In this document: positions 56,219-64,000 of the stretch, piece by piece | Layout of the letters: each line of letters opens with the position of its first letter | Numbering within the stretch: position 1 is the stretch's first letter | Notes under the pieces: model-generated | The model's database searches: none | What the model saw: only the letters and a program-made list of their open reading frames with translations | Told to the model about the DNA's origin: nothing | Position numbers and translations under genes: made by a program | Assembly: GCA_035771165.1 (NCBI GenBank) | Contig: JAWNZC010000222.1 | Span: 62,001 to 126,000, forward strand | Reading direction: 5' to 3' | DNA length: 64,000 nucleotides | From: Paragorgia papillata | Lineage: Eukaryota > Cnidaria > Anthozoa > Scleralcyonacea > Coralliidae

Positions 56219-56619
56219 TGGTTAAATAATTTCTCCAAAGCTCCATTTATCCTTTCCATCATAACATTTAAAAATAATCCTCCTACAGTACAAGAAAAAC
56301 ATAACATACAGTCAAAAGTTGCAACACACCAAGTGTGTGTGGACAACAAAAATTATCCAACAATATTAAAACCCTATCAATCACAAACATTAAAATATCA
56401 TTCTCAAGAAGTCAAAAGTTTCCTGCAAACTTACACCATCAACTAAACGAGAGGTTATTCAATAGACGAAACTATAGTCCAAACTCAAAGCTATAGACTG
56501 GACAGACTCAGATGTTAGACCCTTGGGAAGGTGTGCCCATATAAGGGATACTGCCTGGAGTGCCTTTGATATGCCTCGACACAGCCACATTGATCTGCAT
56601 CCTTCATAATTCAGGGGTT
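56219..56619. other. Spacer
   Basis: The frame of the 19-bp array stays open to 56446, but nothing domain-like is seen. Confidence 0.4.
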
Positions 56620-57140
56620 AAAGGGTATTGGCAATAAAAATTAAGTTTGTCTCATTTGAAAGAACTCGTCAAATGGTATAAGAAGACCTTTTACAATTTT
56701 TCCGTATCTGTTTTGGTTTTGGAAATATTTCGACCAAACTCAGCATGCTGTCCGCCATCTTCGAATTATTTTCGATATGCAAAATTATGCATGTGACAAC
56801 ATAAGCAGGGTAAAGTGAAATTTTTATCTTGCCAACCTTATGACATTACGAGCTAGAAACTCAATTTTTTGTTGCACTATTTCCATTTTAAATTGACCCA
56901 CAACATTTAAAAAGCCTTTCGTGGAAATTTGGGCACCCACGGAGTAGTTACCCTGCTTGTGACGTCACCAATTTCCTAGTTAATTAGACCCAATATTACA
57001 ACAAGATGGTGGACAGCACGATGTCTTTGGTCGAAATATTTAAAAACACAAGATACTGAAAAATTACAAAAGGTCTTCTTATACCATTTGAGGAGTTCTT
57101 TCAAATGAAACAAACTTAATTTTTTATTGCCAATACCCTT
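56620..57140. mobile_element. Foldback/MITE with AAGGGTATTGGC ends
   Basis: AAGGGTATTGGCAATAAAAA against TTTTTATTGCCAATACCCTT. The arms continue inward (TTTCAAATGAAACAAACTTA, ATGGTATAAGAAGACCTTTT and complements) for about 140 bp each. Related in wording (AAGTTTGTCTTATTTGAAAG) to the 8590 family. Confidence 0.85.
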
Positions 57141-57189
57141 TATCACCCATACTTGCAGCCAGTGGCCAGTCCTTATGGAACAGTTTAAG

Positions 57190-57945
57190 CTTCAGAGTCT
57201 GGAGTAGGGTATATAAATTGTCCATTTTGGTCTGGAGTAGGGTATATAAATTGTCCATTTTGGTCTGGAATAGAGTATATGAATTGTCCATTTTGGTCTG
57301 CAGTAGGGTATATAAATTGTCCATTTTGGTCTGAAATAGGGTATATAAATTGTCCATTTTGGTCTGGAATAGGGTATATAAATTGTCCATTTTGGTCTGG
57401 AATAGTGTATATAAATTGTCCATTTTGGTCTGAAATAGGGTATATAAATTGTCCATTTTGGTCTGGAGTAGGGTATATGAATTGTCCATTTTGGTCTGGA
57501 GTAGGGTATATAAATTGTCCATTTTGGTCTGGAGTAGGGTATATAAATTGTCCCATTTTGGTCTGGAGTAGGGTATGTAAATTGTCCATTTTGGTCTGAA
57601 ATAGGGTATGTAAAATTGTCCATTTTGGTCTGAAATAGGGTATATAATTGTCCCATTTTGGTCTGGAATAGGGTATATAAATTGTCCATTTTGGTCTGGA
57701 ATAGGGTATATAAATTGTCCATTTTGGTCTGAAGTAGGGTATATAAATTGTCCATTTTGGTCTGGAGTAGGGTATATAAATTGTCCATTTTGGTCTGGAG
57801 TAGGGTATATAAATTGTCCATTTTGGTCTGGAGTAGGGTAATATAAATTGTCCATTTTGGTCTGGAATAGGGTATATGAATTGTCCATTTTGGTCTGGAG
57901 TAGGGTATATAAATTGTCCATTTTGGTCTGAAATAGGGTGCCAAT
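57190..57945. repeat. 31-bp minisatellite
   Basis: About 24 copies of a unit with TATAAATTGTCCATTTTGGT and CTGGAGTAGGG, with CTGGAAT and CTGAAAT variants. Single-base indels at 57554, 57613 and 57840. ORFs on both strands are artefacts. Confidence 0.95.
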
Positions 57946-58960
57946 TTTGGTCTGATACGGTATGGATGCCAATGCAACACCAGTGCCGGGATAGGGTATT
58001 GATTTTTTAAGTTTAGGTCTGGGAAAGGGTCAGGATTTGAGGTCACAGCAGCACACCCCTACCCAGAAATTACCATAGTACCCCCCCCCCCCCCCCCCCC
58101 CCCAGCATTAGACAGCCCATACTAGCCCAGACAAACGTCTACAACAGTACAATACTACAAGAGTGAGACAAACAGAGAAAACTACAGATAAACGAACAGA
58201 GAGATAGTGAATAATAAACAAGTTATAAATTACTTGAAAACAAAATGGTGCCGAGCACCTGCTACCACACCTGGACACGTGTGCGTGCTTGAACCCTACT
58301 TCAAGGTCTTGAGGAGTACTCGAGTAAAAACTCGTTAAAATGTCGTTAAGTCAATTAAAAAAGCCTCAAAACTAAGACAACAACGTGCTTAATTGCTTTA
58401 AGACGACAAATGAATTGAATTTCAAGCATAATTTCGTTGTGCTTTCATCTTCACGAGGTCAGCTCAGTGCATTGAACTGAGCGAGCACATGGCGACAGGT
58501 CACTCGATGGCTCGAGAAAATACACTTCCATTCACTCGAATATTTCCCTTAAATAACTTCATAATGAAGAGTAGGAAGTAAAGAAAGCATTATTAGTTCA
58601 ACTTACCAAGATACGAAGAACAGCCATCGTTTCTTCAAACTCTCCTTCGACCTTGAACAAGAATGGCGAGCAAAGAAAACATGGTTAATAATTCACTCGA
58701 GTAAACACTCGAGTTTAATAACTTGAGAAATGAAGAGTAGGAAATAAAGGAAATATTAATTCAACTTACCAAGATACGAAGAAGAAAGCAATTACGTCGT
58801 CTTCTTGCCTTCTTCGGAGTTGAAATAGCGTCCTTGCTTCTCTTTCCTCTTCTTCGGTCAGAGCCTGACAATACAGAATGTCTTCGTGGATTGACCTTCG
58901 CCTCCTTTTATACCCACCCCACCCATAATCACGCGAGTTCCCAAATTAACCACGCAGGAT
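57946..58960. other. Spacer with C homopolymer
   Basis: C23 run at 58081-58102. A segment at about 58535-58640 (GAAGAGTAGGAAGTAAAGAA to CAACTTACCAAGATACGAAG) is repeated at 58732-58780, a direct duplication; each has an ACTTACC that is a donor on the minus strand (GGTAAGT). This hints at duplicated minus-strand exon ends, unproven. Confidence 0.45.
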
Positions 58961-58973
58961 CTACAAAACTTCA

Positions 58974-60119
58974 TCAAATATTCATTCTAAACCACTGTTC
59001 TAAACCCGAAATATTCATTCTAAACCACTGTTCTAAACCCGAAATATTCATTCTAAACCACTGTTCTAAACCCGAAATATTCATTCTAAACCACTGTTCT
59101 AAACCCGAAATATTCATTCTAAACCACTGTTCTAAACCCGAAATATTCATTCTAAACCACTGTTCTAAACCCGAAATATTCATTTAAACCACTGTTTTAA
59201 ACCCGAAATATTCATTCTAAACCACTGTTCTAAACCCGAAATATTCATTGTAAACCACTGTTCTAAACCCGAAATATTCATTCTAAACCACTGTTCTAAA
59301 CCCAAAATATTCATTCTAAACAACTGTTCTAAACCCGAAATATTCATTCTAAACCACTGTTCTAAACCCGAAATATTCATTCTAAACCACTGTTCTAAAC
59401 CCGAGAAATTCATTCTAAACCACTGTTCTAAACCCGAAATATTCATTCTAAACCACTGTTCTAAACCCGAAATATTCATTCTAAACCACTGTTCTAAACC
59501 CGAGAAATTCATTCTAAACCACTGTTCTAAACCCGAAATATTCATTCTAAACCACTGTTCTAAACCCGAAATATTCATTTAAACCACTGTTCTAAACCCG
59601 AAATATTCATTCTAAACCACTGTTCTAAACCCGAAATATTCATTCTAAACCACTGTTCTAAACCCGAAATATTCATTCTAAACCACTGTTCTAAACCCAA
59701 AATATTCATTCTAAACCACTGTTCTAAACCCGAAATATTCATTCTAAACCACTGTTCTAAACCCGAAATATTCATTTAAACCACTGTTCTAAACCCGAAA
59801 TATTCATTCTAAACCACTGTTCTAAACCCGAAATATTCATTCTAAACCACTGTTCTAAACCCGAAATATTCATTCTAAACCACTTTTCTAAACCCAAAAT
59901 ATTAATTCTAAACCACTGTTCTAAACCCGAAATATTCATTCTAAACCACTGTTCTAAACCCGAAATATTCATTCTAAACCACTGTTCTAAACCCAAAATA
60001 TTCATTCTAAACCACTGTTCTAAATCCCGAAATATTCATTCCAAACCACTGTTCTAAACCCGAAATATTCATTGTAAACTCGAAAAATTCTTTCTAAACT
60101 CGAAATATTCATTCTAAAC

Positions 60120-60120
<1 letters not shown>
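58974..60120. repeat. 33-bp minisatellite
   Basis: About 34 copies of ATTCATTCTAAACCACTGTT then CTAAACCCGAAAT. The unit is 11 codons, so the minus strand reads MNISGLEQWFR repeatedly. Occasional 2-bp deletions (ATTCATTTAAACC) close the frame about every 200 bp. The array decays at 60060-60120. Confidence 0.95.

Positions 60121-60178
<58 letters not shown>
60118..60178. repeat. CTGT tetranucleotide repeat
   Basis: About 15 perfect units of CTGT directly following the 33-bp array. Confidence 0.95.
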
Positions 60179-60180
<2 letters not shown>

Positions 60181-61526
60181 ACGTGAATGTAAAAACGACT
60201 TTTAAAAGCTAATAAGAAATATATTTAAGACGCGTTTAAGTTTCTAACTCAGGATTTTCAGCGACAAAGACTTCTTCCTCAGGTACTATACCCAACATTA
60301 CCAGTTTTTACAATTCATTTTTGAGCAATAAAAAGCACAGAAATTACAGTAAGCAACAAGTTAGAATATTTCACTCAATCTGCACATTAATGTACACTTC
60401 AAAAATTCACTACTTTTTGCTTTGACTTATTTCAAATACATACTTGAAAATCTTCTCAGTTGTCTAACTTTATTGAATATAATAAGCTCCTCCAGATAAA
60501 ATGCTTTAGAAAATGGTATTCTTTGTGAATACTTTCACAGAGTCGAACTCTCAAACATTAAATCTTTTAAAAGTGGCGCGAATTCCTTGTTACCATGTAA
60601 CCATGGTCACATTAGCGCCACTTAAATTAAACGGGGAAAATAAGTGTGTGCTGTGGTCTAACTCTCTAATCAATGCGCGACAATTACATCGGGAATAATC
60701 GGAGTTCAGAATTGTTTGGCGTCAACGTCCGAGCTGTCAGGTTGAACGATGGAAACAAGTATTCTTTAATCCCGATCGTGTTTATAATATTATTTCGTCG
60801 CCATATCTATGCCACATCAAAAGAGCAAGACTATTTTCGAAGAAAGACAATATTGCTGATAGAAATGGCAAGTATTTTTAACATGACTTATAGTAAACTT
60901 GCAAGTGTGATCTATCACAGTTTTTGTGCGTTATACAGAACGATTGAAGAGTTGACAAAAGCTTTTCAACTCGTTGGGCGATTTTATATCGAGTCAGGCG
61001 ACTCAGGCCAACACGTGTACTATTTAAAACTGTTTATGAGTTAGGACCGTGGTCTTCAAGTGACAAACATTACTCTTCGGAAGGCAAACAATTGTCTTTG
61101 GAGGAAACTTACAAGTATTTATTTCACAACCGGTAGCATCATTTTACATTTTTTATTAGCAGTACACACATGTACTCATTGACTGCTTGCTGTATAAAGT
61201 TGAATCTGATAAACAATCCAAGATTTTGAACTAGATTTTTCTATTTAGCTTATAGATACGTGCCATACATGTTAGGTAAACAACCTCACTGCCTTATTAA
61301 TAAGAATAACAAGTATATATTTCACAACATGCACAGGTAGCATTCTTTTACATTTTTAAAGCAATCAAGTTGATTAGCAGTGCCTATTTAATAAATATTA
61401 GGTTGTTGTAAGTTGACAAAGTTGTATCTAATAAACCACGATCTGACCCACGATTTATTTTCTTTAATATCAAGGGATTGGCTTGTTATCTCATTCACTT
61501 ATTAGTTATTATGTTCACTGAACTGG
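60179..61526. other. Spacer with one unassigned ORF
   Basis: A hairpin AAGTGGCGC / GCGCCACTT lies at 60571-60624 with GTTACCATGTAACCATGG in its loop. A 123-codon plus frame at 60673-61044 has a hydrophobic segment (SLIPIVFIILF) but no recognised domain. I do not call it a gene. Words AACAAGTATATATTTCACAAC and GTAGCATTCTTTTACATTTTT at 61300-61350 repeat 61110-61150, a diverged local duplication. Confidence 0.4.
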
Positions 61527-61527
61527 C

Positions 61528-61747
61528 CTGTTTACAAGGAGGTAGGGTTACCCTAGCACCCGAGTCAAAGTTAGGGTCATCCTGCTGGGTCCAGGTCAAC
61601 TTTATTAGACCTGGTTACCAAGCACTAATAACAAGTAGGCAGGTAGGTGCGTTATCCCTACCAAATGCATTTACAAGGACAAAACATAACCTGGCTACTA
61701 GTGTAACCCTGGCAGCTGGGTTACCCTACTAGCATCCTTGTAAACAC
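61528..61747. mobile_element. MITE (220 bp)
   Basis: TGTTTACAAGGAGGTAGGGTT then ACCCTAG, against TTACCCTACTAGCATCCTTG then TAAACA. The interior has GGGTCCAGG and CCTGG words. The overlapping 84-codon frame is not a gene. Confidence 0.75.
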
Positions 61748-61785
61748 GACAAACAAAAAATGCAAGAAATGTATGATAACTATGG

Positions 61786-62193
61786 TAATACCATGATCAC
61801 CTTGGATTCTTTTGTTCTCCGAGGGAATGTAAACCTCGTATTTCTCTCATCGCTCATGCAAGAGGGAAATTTATCCTTTGTCTTCTAATTTTCCTGTGCA
61901 TGTTGATGAGGGAAAATTAGAAGACTTAAAGATTTAAAGAAATCTTTTGTCTTCTTCTAAATTTCCCACTTGCACATATTTTCCCTCATCAATATGTACG
62001 GGAAAATTAGATGCAACTTCTCTGATCAACCGTGTAAATTTCCTGTCGGTAAGATTCTCAAAGTTTTCCTCGGCAATCATAATATTACAAACTAATAACA
62101 TGACTTTTTGGGAAATTAGCGATTAAATTTCCCCTTGGTGGCGGGGAGATTTAATCGCTAATTTCCCTCAAGTCATGTTATTACTTATAATAA
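61786..62193 (-). mobile_element. TAATAACATGACTT foldback family, copy C (inverted)
   Basis: TAATACCATGATCACCTTGG at the left and AGTCATGTTATTACTTATAA at the right are the complements of the ends of copies A and B. Internal order is the same, inverted. Confidence 0.85.
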
Positions 62194-63115
62194 TACGAGT
62201 GCTTTAGACACTTCCCAAATTTGCTTCAATGGGCATGAACAATGGTTTGAAATCGAGGTTGAATATCAGGGATGATAGTGAATGCATTACGGTTTCATGT
62301 CAACCTTGAGTTTGTGCCATTGTTTCATAATAGGCACTATTTATAGGCTATAAAATCTTCTTCATTGCACATTCCTCATTTAGAGATGGGCAAAAGTGCT
62401 GTTATTAGGCATCCGGAAATCAGACAATCATGGCCAAAAGTTTACGGGACACAGTCGGTAAATGGCGCTGTGTTTATATTTGTTTTGTTAACTCGTTATT
62501 TCATTATTGTAACTTTAGTTTTACTATCTTATGGCCCCTCCCCCCCCCCGTGCAATGTTGAGTGTTTAAGACAGGAAAACATAATAGAATACAATGTGGT
62601 GAAAAATATTATTGCTACATTCACTTTCACATAAAATTTGCTACAACTATAAATATGACTTGATAGTAAGTTGCGCAGCCGAGAGGCAAATATTTTGGCG
62701 TTGCACTATTATTTCATCATGTTTCATGTTCTTCACATTACCATGTTAAATGTGTGACATGTTGCCATATGAAACACGAGCGAAATTACACAAATCACAA
62801 CATTGCAGGGGGAAAGGGGGGGTGTTCAAATTCATACCAAAAAGTATCGTCAGTGGCCCACCACTTTTGGCCATGATTGTAGTTGCAATATTTGGTTAAA
62901 AAATGTGACTATACTGTAGTTACTGATATTCAGTTGAGGATGTCATTCTTTCTTGATAAAAATGGTTTTGATATAATAATAAAGGTACATTATGTACACA
63001 TTTGACTATTTCTGCTTAGTGACAACTATATTTAGGCATTTAGTTGTAAAAACATAATTATGGTACTGGCATCTAAAACCAGTAATTTCTTTGTTGATTC
63101 TAGTAACACAGACAA
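62194..63115. other. Spacer
   Basis: C9 and G-rich runs at 62540 and 62808. The ORF at 62365 has no recognised domain. Confidence 0.4.
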
Positions 63116-63262
63116 AGGAATGTAACTTTGTAACTAGTTACAAAATGTTTGAAGTAACTTTGTAACTGTAACTAGTTACTTTCTTTTCATTGTAACTTTT
63201 ATCGGTAACTAGTTACTTTTCTAACGATGTAACTGTAACTAGTTACAAAAATTATGTAACTT
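63116..63262. repeat. GTAACTAGTTAC palindrome cluster
   Basis: Four TAACTAGTTA palindromes within about 110 bp, linked by TTTGTAACT and TGTAACT words. It directly precedes the LINE fragment. Confidence 0.85.
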
Positions 63263-63264
63263 TT

Positions 63265-63624
63265 ACAGCACTGCCAATTTTAGAATATGCAGTTCCTGTT
63301 TGGGCTGCTCTTCCATCTTACCTATGTGAAAATATTGAATCTATACAAAGAAGGGCTATGCGCATAATATTTTCTGACATACCATCATATAGTACATCTC
63401 TTGAGGCAGCTAAACTGATTTCCTTGAGTGATAGGAGATCAGAAATATGTGAAAAGTTTATTGATAGGAACAAAACTTCTGGCCCCTTGAAACACCTTCT
63501 TAATTCTAATAGTACTAAGATAAATCATGGTTATAATTTAAGGTCTGGTAACTCTACTGACTGCCTTATATCCCAGGCAAGGACATTGAGACTATCTAAC
63601 TTTGTTACATATAAATATAGGTAG
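63265..63624 (+). pseudogene. LINE reverse transcriptase C-terminus (5'-truncated non-LTR element)
   Basis: About 119 codons ending in a stop. LPILEYAVPVWAALPSYL, IESIQRRAMRIIF and SLSDRRSEICEKF are the conserved thumb/C-terminal pattern (LEY-pVW, iQrRalRiI, L-eRR) of non-LTR retrotransposon reverse transcriptases of the CR1/L2/RTE range. Reverse-transcriptase catalytic motifs are absent, so the copy is 5'-truncated. The frame shows no stops, suggesting a fairly recent insertion. AATAAA is at about 63747 before a pentamer tail. Confidence 0.8.
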
Positions 63625-63770
63625 TTGGTTGGTAATTAATTTTAACTTATGTAATGTATTATTGAATGTATATCTTAACTAGCTATTATGTGTTTAAATA
63701 TTTTGTAAGTACTCATAATTCAGTTCTATACTGCCAAGAGTTTCAATAAACCTTTCTTTTCTTATCTTAC
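63625..63770 (+). mobile_element. LINE 3' untranslated end
   Basis: AT-rich sequence after the stop, ending AATAAACCTTTCTTTTC and passing without a break into the pentamer repeat. Confidence 0.6.
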
Positions 63771-64000
63771 CTTCTCTTCTCTTCTCTTCTCTTCTCTTCT
63801 CTTCTCTTCTCTTCTCTTCTCTTCCCTTCTCTTCTCTCATCTCGCCTCGCCTCACCTTACCTGATCTCATCTCACCTCACCTTATCTTATCTTATTTTAT
63901 CTCTTATCTTATTTTATCTCTTATCTTATCTTACCTTACCTTATCTCATCTCATCTCACCTCATCTCATCTCATCTTATCCCATCTTATCTCTTATATCT
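63758..64000. repeat. CTTCT/CTTAT/CTCAT pentamer microsatellite
   Basis: (CTTCT)n at 63772-63835, then CTCGC, CTCAC, CTTAT and CTCAT words in blocks to the window edge. Probably grown from the LINE tail. Confidence 0.9.

Noticed and set aside
55859..56446. Ile/Leu/His-rich ORF
   Set aside because: 19-bp minisatellite translation.
57124..58046. Tyr/Thr/Asp-rich ORFs of 282 and 284 codons
   Set aside because: 31-bp minisatellite translation in overlapping frames.
58974..60005. MNISGLEQWFR repeat peptides
   Set aside because: The 33-bp unit is a multiple of 3, giving an in-frame artefact closed by each 2-bp deletion.
58974..60120. Telomere-like CTAAACC words
   Set aside because: The words occur twice in a 33-bp unit and are not a 6-7-bp tandem repeat; animal telomeres use TTAGGG.
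60673..61044. 123-residue ORF with a hydrophobic segment
   Set aside because: No domain, no splice or promoter support, composition as expected from AT-rich DNA; left unassigned.
61478..61732. 84-residue ORF
   Set aside because: Lies across a MITE whose inverted ends account for the sequence.

Overview
The window looks like intergenic, repeat-dense nuclear DNA from an animal, most likely a cnidarian (anthozoan/coral-like). The evidence is AT-rich sequence with spliced ORFs (GT-AG boundaries), a Harbinger-type DDE transposase with a Myb/SANT partner, a THAP-domain ORF, a Penelope-like GIY-YIG tail, a LINE 3' end, many foldback/MITE elements and at least a dozen separate tandem-repeat arrays. 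There are no bacterial operons, rRNA genes or CRISPR arrays. The taxonomic call is an inference from element types; nothing in the sequence proves it.

Layout. 1-2.3 kb: a mosaic of pentamer microsatellites. 3.6-5.3 kb: TGAT repeats, a GCAAATTT-rich stretch and a leucine-rich-repeat exon on the minus strand. 5.5-7.2 kb: a 35-bp minisatellite. 7.6-11.8 kb: a pile of foldback/MITE elements, some nested. 12.3-22.1 kb: a large, imperfect, inverted arrangement. Two inverted copies of a short signal-peptide ORF with a poly-T/CGCGAC minisatellite flank a pair of inverted repeats. Those enclose a Harbinger element (decayed transposase plus intact Myb-like gene) and a two-exon THAP ORF. 23.7-26.7 kb: three small MITEs. 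27.1-27.8 kb: a 120-bp in-frame tandem repeat. 28.4-29.3 kb: a Penelope-like 3' end inside inverted arms, itself hit by a TA-inserted MITE. 29.7-34.3 kb: a 13-bp array, hairpins, an 18-20-bp array, a 0.6-kb palindrome and a MITE-derived tandem array. 35.3-37.4 kb: a foldback element, then a 17-bp satellite bounded by terminal inverted repeats. 38-42 kb: more foldbacks. 44.7-48.1 kb: a tRNA-like ~96-bp satellite and a 70-bp satellite. 49.4-53.7 kb: a run of exon-like segments of an unrecognised plus-strand gene or pseudogene. 55.9-60.2 kb: 19-, 31- and 33-bp satellites and a CTGT microsatellite. 61.5-62.2 kb: two MITEs. 63.1-64 kb: a GTAACTAGTTAC-rich stretch, a 5'-truncated LINE 3' end and its pentamer tail.

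How the pieces relate. Most recognisable coding DNA belongs to mobile elements. The Harbinger transposase and Myb-like protein would normally act together, with the Myb-like partner helping nuclear entry and terminal binding. Here the transposase is broken and the partner is not, so the copy is probably non-autonomous. Host coding potential is limited to the LRR exon, the 49-54 kb exon cluster and a few short ORFs, none of them identified with confidence. Long ORFs inside the satellites are by-products of stop-poor repeat units and are not annotated as genes. Coordinates of repeats were read by eye and may be off by several bases.
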